A DNA stretch of 64,000 nt from Spinacia oleracea (lineage: Eukaryota; Streptophyta; Magnoliopsida; Caryophyllales; Amaranthaceae): contig NC_079489.1 in assembly GCF_020520425.1 (NCBI RefSeq), positions 79,180,810-79,244,809 of the forward strand, read 5' to 3'. Numbering within the stretch: position 1 is the first letter of the stretch; each line of letters opens with the position of its first letter. Shown here one piece after another: positions 1 to 10,700 of the stretch. The position numbers were made by a program, and so were the translations under genes. The notes beneath the pieces were generated by a model that was not told the origin of the DNA, searched no databases, and saw only the letters and a list, made by a program, of their open reading frames with translations.

Positions 1-696
1 TTAGCAAAATTTTATCTGGTCACTTAATTGGATTATATGCATGTTTGACTGATTAAAATAAAGTTCCTCCGTTGACGAAGACAAATTAGAAGCTCAAGTA
101 ATCATAGTTAATTGTTAATTCTCTATATTTTATTCTTTCAGAGTCATTATCTGTTCAACAAGAACTAAACCAAGAAGCATGATGTAGAACAAGAGCAGAG
201 AAGCAGAACCCTCAACCTTTGGATTTTAGGAGAAAGTTTATTATTAGCGACGAAAGTCTTTATTTATTTATTTTGGTTCTACTGCGAGGAGTTCCAACCG
301 TTTCGTCGAATGGAATAATCTCTCTCGGGAGAGTTTGCATGGGTACCTCGATGGGTAGCATTCCTCCCCGCTGAGTTTTTTCCATATCCATGGCTCAAGC
401 CCAAGATCTAGGTTGAGGAGCAAGAGACCCTAAACCATTCACGTCGACCCTAATCCAAGTATGATTAAGGTAGTAATAACCCACTACATCAATGGATTAA
501 GTTCCAAAATGAATGTTAAATATCATTTTTGTCAATATGAAATATCATCTTCAAGTGATATAAGATCCTGTAACAACTCTCATTTGAAAAATACACTTAA
601 AAATTTAAAACAAAGGTTTGATTGGTGTTTTATTCTTGGGAGGAAGGTCCTTGTGTAATTGTAGCAAACTTAGAATATTCTGTAGGATCTAAATAT
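1..696. other. 3' flank of the DAO gene
   Basis: No gene is recognised here. The stretch lies downstream of the DAO stop codon, so its right part probably holds the 3' UTR. Positions 230-450 are less AT-rich and look like a short interspersed repeat, with a run of A/T-rich trinucleotides at one edge, but no Pol III boxes or target duplication could be confirmed. A short open frame at 461-658 has no coding character. Confidence 0.4.
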
Positions 697-3600
697 CTAA
701 TTATCAAGCCGAATGAGTTGTAAACTTTCACCAGAATGCAGCTTATTTGCAAAGCGAAGCTTCCTTAACTCTCCATACGTGATGGGAGCATAAAGGCGAG
801 GGTGGTTAGCATCAACAAACTCTGGATCTGCTTCGATAATTTGATCGGGTGGTGGTGAAAGAAATGTTGCAATAGACATACGTATACCAGCACCCTTGCA
901 TAGAACTCGATGCTGCACATTGCGAAGAATCCCATTGCTCCATGGCTTTCACAGTCAGTATCAACAATCACTGGTCAGGTTTATCAGTAAAAACATAAAA
1001 CGAAAGTGAAAGCAGGGATAAGTTTAATTACTTACTACAGCAATGTCTCCAAGATTGACAACGAGTGTTCCTGGCAATGGATCAACAGCAACGAATACTC
1101 CCGACTCATTCATAATTTCAAGACCGCCAAGATCTTCATCATCTTGTAGTATAGTAAGAAATCCAGAGTCTGTGTGGATCTGTACGCCTGAGGATCCTAT
1201 AGCTTCTGGGGTGAAGCTGTATTTGTTGATTCTGAACTGACAAGGCCAACTTTCGAAACTGTAACCTTTCAAACCCAAGCTTGTTGCCATCTTGCTTGCA
1301 ATATCTATTGCAGACTTGTATATTGCTTCAGCATATTTCTCAATTATCTCCCTGTTGAAAAATCTTAGCTTTAAGTAAACAACTTCGTAAATCCCAAAAT
1401 CATTTTTTGACGTGCAATGCTAACAATAGGCAAGTCTGTAATATCCACGAAGCAAGTTTAGATCTATTCAACTCAATCCATGATCATACTTGACTTAAGA
1501 GGTCTAATTGACATTAAGCTAACCCGAGCTCAAGTAGCTCACGAACTCGATCAATTCCTTTCTAATGTGACAAATTCAAATGTACAGAATTATTAACTTC
1601 CAATGTAAAATAGTATCAATCTTCCGTTGTAGTCTAGTTGGTCAGGATACTCGGCTCTCACCCGAGAGAACCCGGGTTCAAGTCCCGGCAACGGAAAAAT
1701 GTTTTGTTTTTAAGTAAGTTTTCTTTTACAGCACATTTTGTTACAAGATGTGATACTCGTAATAATTCAGAGCTAGTACACAAGAGCATGTAATATGTTC
1801 TAGTATTTTATTTGTTTATCAAGAAAATTAACTAATACGGAGTAAAGCCGAACTAATAAAATTTTGATTTAAGAAAATTAGCTCCAAGAATCCCGTTCTG
1901 TAAGTCACTAAGCCAAAATACTTTATGGTAATCTATACTCCCCCAGTCCAAAAAGTCAGTAATCATGTCAATATATTCTAATTTGAAACAATAATACGAA
2001 GTATAACAATTAAATCAAGACAAAAACATATGCGAGTATGTCATCATCCATGATAAGTTAAAATTAGAAAATTCCTGAGAAAAAAAGTCTATGTCAAAGC
2101 GGTGTATTTTCAAAATAAATGTAAATGACTTTTTAATTGTACTTATTAATTTGATATTGGTACCATTAGTGTGATATTGGACTGTTAAGAAATATCAATA
2201 TGAGCTATTTGCGTTGTTGGTATTTATAAAAGGAGTGATATATATATATATATATATATGTTAGTACTTTAAAAGGTTATATTGAGTAACTTGTGTCTAA
2301 TTTGATCAGAAAACCAAAAAAGTCTTAGACTATACTCCCTCCGTTCTGGAATACTTGACCTGTTTTCCTTATCGGGCCGTCCCTTAATACTTGACCTGTT
2401 TCTAAAAATGGAAATATTCTAACAATATTATATTATTTCTCACTCCACCCCTATTAACCCACCTACCCCCTACTCCATACAAAAAATAATTAAAAATTCA
2501 ACCCCTACTCTTCCCCAACCCCACTTCTTAACCCACCTCCCACTAACTACATTAAAATAATACCCCACTATCAACTACTACCTATTAAATTAAATAAGTC
2601 AATTCAAGTCCCTTAAACTCTGTGCCGGTCAAACCGGGTCGAGTATTCCGGGACGGAGGGAGTAATAAATAGCATTCACAAAGACAATACTAAGAGCATG
2701 ATCAGCCCTATATCTTAAGACTTGAGTTGTAACATTGAATTGGATGAATCTTAACAAAGTCTTAAACCGAGTCTTGAAAAACTAAGACTTCACTAAGACT
2801 CCTTATGTGAGTTGAATAAAATAGTAAATGTCGCATAAATATACAAGTTTTAAGTAAGTTTGAAGGGTAACTAGCTAAATTTGATTGAATAAGGAGTCTT
2901 AATAATAATTTAGTTATTTAGTAATAGTGAAATGCTGACATGGCATTTTGGCATATGAAGAAAATCTTAAAACAAGACCTCCTTAATCTTGCTCTAAGGT
3001 TAAAATGGTAACCTTAACTCATTTAATGAGTTTGGCACACCCAAAATAAACACTTACCGATTTATAAATACCAAACTACATTATACGGTACCAAATGAAA
3101 ATGCAACCACGTTTGACTTGTGATTACCAAACTATGTTGTCTGGTATCATATGACAAAATGCAACCACCATATGTTTACCAAACTATGTTGTTTGGTACC
3201 AAATGAAATTCAACAATCGCAGAAAATATTATTTTATCACAAATTCTTATTTACGAGTGATTTATTGTACACCGAAATAAAGTTAACTCAAAATACTTAA
3301 AAGTTACTTTTATATATGTAAAAGTTATCTACTCTTTAGTGATTAAAAATTTCATTTTAACAAAAGTTATTTCTTCATTCTCACTCATAATGTATAAAAT
3401 TAATCATTTAACCCTTTAAAAGATTTATCTATCAACTTTTTTTTATAATATACAAATTATAAAAAATTGGTTAAAAATTATTTAGGTGTACAATATATTT
3501 TTTGTTTAACATTGTGCGTAGGGATGGCAATTACATCCGAATCTGAACCGAGTCCGACCCGATCCGAAGGAAAAATCTGATCCGAAAAAAAAGTCTGAAT

Positions 3601-5809
3601 CTGAATCCGATTAAAAATATCTGAATCCGAATGGATATGGATCGGATATGGAGTCTGCAGAGACTCCGACCCGAGTCCGAATTCGAGTCCAAATCCGACC
3701 CGAAGTTATTTTAAAGTGTATTCCTCCGTATTTATTTAAGGGATACACTTGCCTTTTCCGGCCGTATTTATTTAAGAGATACACTTGCCATTTTTAGTAA
3801 CTTATCAACCCCACCATCTAATTAAATAATGTATCTACACCCCATCCCCACCCCCATCCCATAAAATGACATGGTCCCCACTTGTTTTACTTATTAAAAT
3901 ATCTACCCAACCCCACTTGCTTTATTACTTTATTTCATTCAATTCTTTTTCTTAATACTCGTGTCCAACCAAGTGTATCTCTTAAATAACTACGGAGGGA
4001 GTATTATTTTTCGTACATAACTTTTTTTAAAAAAAAGGAAGTTCCCAATTTAATCTAATATATTTAATTTATTAATTTATTAATTTATTAGAAACTCATT
4101 AGATTTTGGCAAATGAGAAATAGGATTTCTAATTTATTTTAGAATGTAAAAAAATACAAGTTCTATGTAAGTAAAGTTAACGCATGATTCGAATTTGGAT
4201 ATGGTTATGGAGATGGATATAGGTATGGATGCAATTTTGGAGTCCGAATTTTAAATGGATTTGGATATGGATGCATTTGGAGTCCGAATTTTAATGGATT
4301 TGGATATGGATGCATTTGGAGTCCGAATTTTAAATGGATGAGATTTGGAGTTTCCTACATCCGACCCGAGTCCGATCTATTGTCATCCCTACTTGTGCGT
4401 ACAACACCTTTTAGAGCATCCTCAATGGTTGTAGCTAAGGACTAGCTTGAAATTTATAAAAGTTTTAAGGTAATAGCTAGACCATTGGAGTGAAATAATA
4501 AATTAGTTTGGCTAAGCAAATTACAACTAGCTTTCAAATGTTCCAAATAATAAATTGACAAGTGGAACAAGTAGAACCAATCTATCTATTCCTACTCCCT
4601 CCGTCCCTTAATACTTGACCTGTTTTCCTTATCGGGCCGTCCCTTAATACTTGACATGTTTCTAAAAATGGAAATATTTAACAAATATTATATTATTTCT
4701 CACTCCCCCTTATTAACCCACCTACCCCCTACTCCATACAAAAAATAATAAAAAATTCAACTCATACTCTACCCCTTTACACATTTCCCACTAACTACAT
4801 TAAAATATACCCCACTATCTATTAAACTAATAAGTCAATTCAAGTCCCTTAAACTCTGTGCCGGTCAAACCGGGTCGAGTATTAAGGGACGGAGGGAGTA
4901 GTATTTAAAAAGGAAAACCATAGGTAATTAGAAGCATGTAGCATTTCATTATTAGAAGCCATGTGGCATCTCTCTTTTCATCCATCATTTTGTTTTGTTG
5001 TTTTTTTCAATTTTTCTTTATTGTTTCTATGTTTTACAACTTCTAATGCCTCTTCCACTTCATTTTCCTTATTCAACATCAAGTTATTAATAGTTTATTA
5101 TACTCATTGGTCTCTTCCACTCCACCACTTTAACATCCAATATTTATTCATCATTCCAACCTCTAAATTACACCTCTATTTAATTCATATGTTACCAACA
5201 ATCACAAGTAAAACTTCAAAAGACATCTGAACAACCAATATACAACCGTCTGTTCTTTAAACGGGCTCAAAACCTAGTTTAAATAACAAGCTAGTTGCTA
5301 ACTATTGGAGAACAAATTAGCTAGATAATGAAATAACTTAAAATCTCATGTGGCATAACAAGCTAATTGTCAAATTAGCTTACTATTGAAAATACTCTTA
5401 TTATCACAAAAAACAATATCTAATGGCTGCCACAATTTATTTATTTTTTTAAAAAAAAACAGAGAATTAGTGAGGAATACCTTTGGTAGGGAGAAGCTTG
5501 TAGGCGAGAGCAAAAGGTAGAGACAGAGACAGAAGAAGCAACATCAAAAAGTCCTAAAGCTTCATAAAGTGGATTCTTATCAGATGGAGCCATGTACCCG
5601 CTTCCTGGAATCACATCCACGTTCCGCCGTTTGATCTCATCAGGAAGATCAAGCAATTGTCTTGACACAGATTTCATCTCTGCCATTAATTTTAAGGGTA
5701 CCCCATGATTTATCACTCTCAAACAACCCAATTTTTCACATATTTCCCTTAATTTCTCCGACTTCCCTTCAATTTGCTCTAAGTCTACTACTGGGATTTC
5801 CCCTTCCAT
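697..5809 (-). CDS. DAO: 2-oxoglutarate/Fe(II)-dependent dioxygenase, DAO type (auxin oxidase family)
   Basis: Three exons read from high to low: 5809-5481, 1351-1036 and 945-697. All junctions are GT-AG (AAG|GTATTC; CAACAG|GGAG; GTA|GTAAGT; GAAAG|CCATGG) and the phases join without a break to give 297 codons plus stop, the usual size of this family. The N-terminus (MEGEIPVVDLEQIEG) and the stretch RRNVDVIPGSGYMAPS are typical of DAO proteins. The iron ligands are H169 and D171 (HTDSGF) and H227 (NVQHRV); the 2-oxoglutarate-binding R237/S239 pair is RMS. DAO enzymes oxidise indole-3-acetic acid to 2-oxindole-3-acetic acid in the cytosol. The auxin role is inferred from family resemblance; a related 2-ODD activity is possible. 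The first intron is very long (4129 bp) and packed with a tRNA gene and MITEs. No lesion is visible in the coding exons. Confidence 0.88.
1623..1695 (+). tRNA. tRNA-Glu (anticodon CTC), in DAO intron 1
   Basis: The seven-base acceptor stem TCCGTTG pairs with CAACGGA, the anticodon arm is CTCGG / CCGAG around the loop CTCTCAC, giving anticodon CTC, and the T arm contains GGGTTCAAGTCCC. The gene lies antisense within the first intron of the DAO gene. It differs from the copy at 6877 by one extra A in the variable loop (AGAACC against AGACC). An A-run and then a T-rich stretch follow; the first run of four T is about 5 bases past the gene end and can serve as the Pol III terminator. Confidence 0.9.
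2236..2260. repeat. (TA)n microsatellite
   Basis: About eleven TA dinucleotides in DAO intron 1, just before the first Stowaway-like element. Confidence 0.8.
2335..2662. mobile_element. Stowaway-like MITE (Tc1/mariner type), DAO intron 1
   Basis: Termini are CTCCCTCCGTTC and its inverted partner GGGACGGAGGGAG, flanked on both sides by a TA target duplication (2333-2334 and 2663-2664). The inverted repeat continues through the 'AATACTTGACC' / 'GGTCGAGTATT' segment. No coding capacity. A close relative sits at 4595-4898. Confidence 0.85.
2694..2994. mobile_element. Tourist-like MITE (PIF/Harbinger type), DAO intron 1
   Basis: The left end GAGCATGATCAG and the right end, which reads GAGCAAGATTAAGG in reverse complement, form an imperfect terminal inverted repeat. 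A TAA triplet flanks each end (2691-2693, 2995-2997), the expected 3-bp duplication. No open frame. The family call rests on the TAA duplication and the GAGCA terminus. Confidence 0.6.
3520..4392. mobile_element. hAT-like non-autonomous element, DAO intron 1
   Basis: The left end reads AGGGATGGCAAT and the right end ATTGTCATCCCTAC, an inverted pair of the 'TAGGGATGGCAA' kind. An exact 8-bp duplication TTGTGCGT (3512-3519 and 4393-4400) flanks it, as expected for hAT insertions. The interior has many variations of 'GAGTCCGAATTT..GGATATGGAT', including about 47-bp subrepeats between 4230 and 4340. A Stowaway-like element is inserted at 3721-4001. Confidence 0.75.
3721..4001. mobile_element. Stowaway-like MITE nested in the hAT-like element
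   Basis: The termini TTCCTCCGTATTTATTTAAG and CTTAAATAACTACGGAGGGAG are inverted, with TA on both sides. The subterminal 'GATACACTT' / 'AAGTGTATC' is also inverted. It belongs to a different subfamily from those at 2335 and 4595. Confidence 0.75.
4414..5397. mobile_element. Tourist-like MITE (PIF/Harbinger type) carrying a nested MITE
   Basis: The left end is GAGCATCCTCAATGGTTGTAG; the right end in reverse complement is GAGTATTTTCAATAGTAAG, an imperfect inverted repeat. TTA flanks both ends (4411-4413 and 5398-5400). The interior repeats 'TAGCT'/'AGCTAG' motifs. A Stowaway-like element splits it at 4595-4898. The short open frame near 4961-5230 looks like chance reading of AT-rich sequence. 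Confidence 0.6.
4595..4898. mobile_element. Stowaway-like MITE nested in the Tourist-like element
   Basis: The termini CTCCCTCCGTCCCTTAATAC and GTATTAAGGGACGGAGGGAG are a perfect 20-bp inverted pair, flanked by TA on both sides. The interior is similar to the element at 2335-2662, so both belong to one family. Confidence 0.85.
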
Positions 5810-5905
5810 TTTCTCACTCTAATTTTTTCTTGTATGTTTGGTTACTTTGTGATTGTAATAAGGTTAGATTTTTATGAGATTTTGAAGGAGATTGTGTAGA
5901 TTGAG

Positions 5906-5913
5906 TATATTTA
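5906..5913 (-). promoter_or_regulatory. candidate TATA box of the DAO gene
   Basis: On the minus strand this reads TAAATATA, about 95 bases upstream of the DAO start codon, leaving room for a 5' UTR of roughly 65 nt. It is only a sequence match; the transcription start is not shown. Confidence 0.4.
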
Positions 5914-6832
5914 AGGTAAATACAGTCAGATGTTCCTACCAGTGAGCCAATGATTCACTGCTCACTACTCACTACTCAGATTTGGATTTGCGTGATGGAC
6001 TCTTATCTTCTACAGTATTTCCCGTATGCAATTGAGGAAATTTCTTTTACTATTAGGCCCAAGCAAGTTCCATCCCTATGCTTACCAGTAATCAACTTCA
6101 CAACCTGCAAGTTGTCGCATTCCACTGTATGCTACATTGACTTTTATTGTTATTATGAGATGGCAAACGGGTTATTTAGGTCGAGTTGGGTCGAATCTTG
6201 TTCGATAGAGGTCATTTTCGGAATATAGTTCAAGTGGAGTCCATCCAAATTAGCATTCAACTACATTTGATTTCAATGCAGTCAGAAACAGAGGTTGGAG
6301 AGGTGGATATCAGATATGTGTGGCAAGTGACGACACATATCACTTCACAATATGGTAAAACACACCCTACAACATGACAAAACAGGGACAAAGGTAATAG
6401 ATAAATACAAAACACTAAATGACAAAACACAACAATTAGAACACAAAAATAAGACTGAGAAAAGAAGTAGAGAGAGAATGAGAAAAAAAAATACAAAGAG
6501 AAGTAGATGACAGTAGAGAAAGAAAATACAAAGTGTAGAGAGAGAAAAGTATCATTTCTTAAAAAACAAGTATCATTACTTTTAAAACAAGTATCATTTC
6601 TTCTAAAACAAGTATCATTACTTTTTTTTAAAAAAGTATCATTTTTTCATTGTTCTAGTATTCATATTCAATCTCATAAAGTAAACATAAAAATATTTAA
6701 AAAAAAAGTTGCCAGCAGTTTTAGAAGAAATCTCAACCCAACAATTTAAAAGAAAAACAGAAAGATATATGGACAACATTTTGGTCTTACCCAGCTGAAA
6801 AACACAAATTTTATTAAATGCTTTCAATGTCT
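5914..6832. other. intergenic region between DAO and the second tRNA-Glu
   Basis: AT-rich, without a convincing gene. Positions 6545-6650 hold about five imperfect copies of a 23-25 bp unit containing AAGTATCATT followed by a T/A-rich run. The rest shows no recognisable element. Confidence 0.5.
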
Positions 6833-6890
6833 GTACCTAACAACTAATCCGTTGTAGTCTAGTACCTAACAACTAATCCGTTGTAGTCTA
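6833..6890 (+). repeat. 29-bp tandem duplication including the tRNA-Glu 5' end
   Basis: Two adjacent identical 29-bp units (6833-6861 and 6862-6890) both begin GTACCTAACAAC. Each carries the short upstream sequence plus the first 14 nt of tRNA-Glu (TCCGTTGTAGTCTA). Only the second unit runs into a full tRNA gene, so the first is a truncated 5' fragment. The CAA motif often seen just upstream of plant tRNA genes is also doubled. Confidence 0.9.
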
Positions 6891-6948
6891 GTTGGTCAGG
6901 ATACTCGGCTCTCACCCGAGAGACCCGGGTTCAAGTCCCGGCAACGGA
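6877..6948 (+). tRNA. tRNA-Glu (anticodon CTC)
   Basis: Complete cloverleaf of 72 nt: acceptor TCCGTTG / CAACGGA, D arm GTCTAGTTGGTCAGGAT, anticodon loop CTCTCAC with CTC, five-base variable loop and T arm GGGTTCAAGTCCC. Six T follow almost directly (ATTTTTT), a good Pol III terminator. CAAC lies just upstream. This is the canonical copy; the one at 1623 has an extra variable-loop base. Confidence 0.95.
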
Positions 6949-7721
6949 ATTTTTTGCTTTTGCAAATCTTTCTAGTCCTTTTTCAAAATTTCTTTCCCCC
7001 CTATTAAATATTTTTGGGTCTGTCATACAGCAAATTTGTTCCTTTGAAAAATGGTCTCCTTGATTTAAAAATTAAATATTGGTATTGGCATTGCTAATTT
7101 AAACTTGTAGCTGAGGCTAGCAAATGGTAGAGACCGAGACAGAAGAATGCATGAGTTCAAGTGTGAGACCAAGAAAATGTACAAAACATTCATGTATTTT
7201 TGCTTAAAGATTCGACATTAACATCATCAGTATATATGAATATGATGATGGTTATCCCTTTCAAAACGAGGAATGAAAATCCTCAAAGTAGAGCTGAATA
7301 TAGACAAACAAGAACAACCTTGGTTTGCCAGGTAGTAAAGGTGTAACCAAGCTCCTACTCATCCTAAATGTAAACATTTTCTGAGTAACATCGAAACTGA
7401 AAGCTGAGGCTTCCCTACTGTAACCAAGATCTAATCATTTTAAAGGTAAAAGGGTACAAATTAGAAATTAAATAAAAAAATATAAAAAAATAAAGATATA
7501 CACATTTCATATTTCTGCCTATACAGTTTGATGATCATCCATCATCCCTTGCCAGTAGAATAGACTGAAGTACAGAGTACAGAGAACCTAGACTGAGATG
7601 GTTCAGTGGCATCGGTCAGACTCAGACCGCCACAAAAGATGAAACCCAAAGCACTCCAAAAGCACAGCCGAGGGAGGAAAATTCAACACTTGATTATCTT
7701 CAAGGTAACAACATGTACAAC
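6949..7721. other. intergenic region and KCBP 3' UTR
   Basis: No further gene is seen. The part next to 7721 lies directly downstream of the KCBP stop codon and is likely its 3' UTR; the polyadenylation site cannot be fixed from sequence. Confidence 0.5.
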
Positions 7722-10700
7722 TTACATGGAATGACGGCCATCTGATCTATCTCTTGGTTGAGGCCTTTCATCTTGGATCTCCTCAAGATCTTCGTCATCC
7801 CCTCTTCTACCTGCTTGCTCTTTCCAATAACCAACAAGTTTCTTCAATCTTGCTACCTCTTTTGAGGCAACATTTTTGTTAGGATCATTTACAATGGATC
7901 GAACTCTCGATGCATACCTAAAATTCAAATATACCGTGAGAATTATTTTTAACATATACCAAGTCGTAATCAAATGACATTTTAATAACTAAAGCATGCT
8001 CAAAGATTAAGACTTTTTTTATTAAAAATAAATATGCAAATGTTCAGATGGAGTATAAACCAACTATGGAAGGATAGTGGAATATTGGAACATACGTTAG
8101 TGAATTGTAAGTCTCATCCAAATTTGATTCAGCGGGTGAGACATTTACAAACATCAGAGTCTTTGCGTTGCCACCAAGTGAATCACTCATCAACATTGTA
8201 AGCTTGTGATTCCTGTAAGGTATATGTTGTCCGCCGGTTGATAACGCACTAATAACATCTCCAAGAGCTGAAAGTGACTTGTTGATGCTTTGCGCTTCTT
8301 TAAGTTGACTACCCGCTGACCCGGACTTCTTCACTCTTTCAGACCCAGCAAGATCAACAAAACTTAACTGCAAGTGTTGTACAACTCATTAAATAATATA
8401 AAAATATTACATTAGAAAAAATCACTTTAGCTTTTAAATGGGAAAAAACCACGGTGAGTTTCAATCGCTAGCATTCTATGCAATTTACTCATGCATACTG
8501 ATGTTAGCTAATTGCATTACCTTTCCTCTAGCTACCGACTGCGTTTGAAGATTAGTACTTTCGATGATAATCGAAAGTATAAGATGAGATCTCGAACTTT
8601 GCTCATTCATTTGGGTCCCTGATATATGTCTTTGCTCGGATCCTTTCTGAATAACACTTCTCAAATCCTCATATGTTGAGACATGTACAACTGTCACATT
8701 TTCAACATTTACCATTCCCTACACCAATGTCAAAACTATTAGCAATGGTATTGTTAATATGTTAAAGTGCGAAAATATTGTAATTCAATATATTATTGGA
8801 GTCACGATAGAACCATACATGGCTTAAAACAAAAATAATAAAAAGAAATGAGAAAACAATGGTAAGTGGAGTTTAATCAAAACAATCACCTTAGAATCTT
8901 TCTTGATCTCTAGTTTCATCCGCTTTGCATTTTTTTGTACTAGAAGATCCATTAACGTATCTTGATATAACTCCAACATGTAGGCCTACACAATTCATAT
9001 ATTATTTTGGTAATGATAAAATTATTTTTTGACAACATACACAAATTTACAAATAGATTGATCAAACTGGTGATCAAAATACCATAATAAGGTAAAAGTA
9101 CCTTTAATGAAAATGAGAACTTCTTGTTGTCTCTTTTCAGAACCTTAAAAAGTTCCGAAGTGGCACGTGGTGTAAGTCCAGGATCACTTTCTGTTCCGTA
9201 AATCGTATATGTCTTTCCGGAACCAGTTTGACCATAAGCAAATATGCAGACATTAAATCCATCAACAGCAGATTGCACTAAATACTGCATATATATAAAC
9301 AAACATAAGTAACAAAAAGACTAGAGAAATGAAAGATTACATAAACCCACTCTTTCATAAAACAAATAGCACACTCAGTCAATCTGGGATAACCTCACAA
9401 GATTGTAAATGATAAGTGGAAAATACAAATAATGAATGACACTGAACACATAAAGTTCAATTAACTAACCAAAACTTACCCTAGTATCCTCAAAAACATC
9501 TTCTTGGGTTGCATTTCCATCGAAAACATGATCATAGATATGTTGCTTAGCTTTCTCTTCTTTCCATGGATGCTCAATCGTAAACTCGTCTGAAGTGATA
9601 ACGATGTTCTTGTCTTTATCAGCTTTTTCTTTAGCACTTAAAGGCCTTACACGACAATAGACTCGAATCTTGCCTTTCATATCTGAACCAAAGTAAGATT
9701 ACAAATTAGTTGAATTTATTTTTATTGCAGAATAATTGATGTTTCAATCTAACATAAAATAACAACCTTCAATTGTGTTAAAATATCTCTTCCTTAATGA
9801 TTGTTCTTCTTTATATAACATTTCCAATTCGGCAAGTTGTGCAGCTTGCAACTTTAGGATAGATGCAGTTTGCTCATTCTTTCTATCAATATCCTGAAAA
9901 TAAGCAAGAATATAAAGGTTAATGGCGACGTACATACTACACTTGAGAAAGATCTATGAAAATGTGTGACACTGTTGAACAAGGAAATCTTAGAAACATT
10001 TGGGAGAACAAATCAAATACACAATCTAATGTTGTACATTACCGCTTTCATTTCCCTCAATTCTTCTAGCTCCTTTAAACTATTCTGTAAGACAGACAAA
10101 TCTGACTCCTTGGCTGCAAGTTTTGTTTCAGCCATCTCTAAATCGCGTCTAAGTCCCTCCAACCTCTTTTCAAGTTCGGAGATTCGAAGCTTTAAGTTTT
10201 GGCGTTCTTTCTCAAAATCTTTCCCTGCGTTGCCATTCTGAAATCCAGCACCAATTTAACTATGATGTCTAATAACAAGTTGACATGAAAAACCAATACC
10301 AGAAGTGTTATGTTACCTCTTCCGCATGTTTCCTTTCAATCTTTCGAATATTTTGTTCCAGTGATAACTTCTCCTCTATTAGTCTCTTCACTGTTTTTTC
10401 AGCAGAATGCAATTCTTCACTTCGCACTCTCAACTCATCTTGTATCTTATGTAAATCCTGCTCAAACATGATCATATTGATGTGCACACTACGCGATACT
10501 ATAAATAGTACAAATCAAGTTTCCTGTTTACCTGATTATTTGTTCCAGGAAAGTCCCTCTTGGCATTTTGCTCAGATAATTGATCATTGAGCTTCGCTAA
10601 TCTCACTTCCAGGCTATTTTTTTCCAACAATGCTGACTGGAAAGTACAATATCGTATCAGAAGATGAAGCAAAAGGAGCTCATTACATCTGCAGACAGTG

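Noticed and set aside
461-658. 65-codon plus-strand open frame downstream of DAO
   Set aside because: No domain, no codon bias and no splice context; probably chance.
6849-6862. Third tRNA-Glu gene
   Set aside because: Only the first 14 nt of the tRNA are present before the second repeat unit begins.
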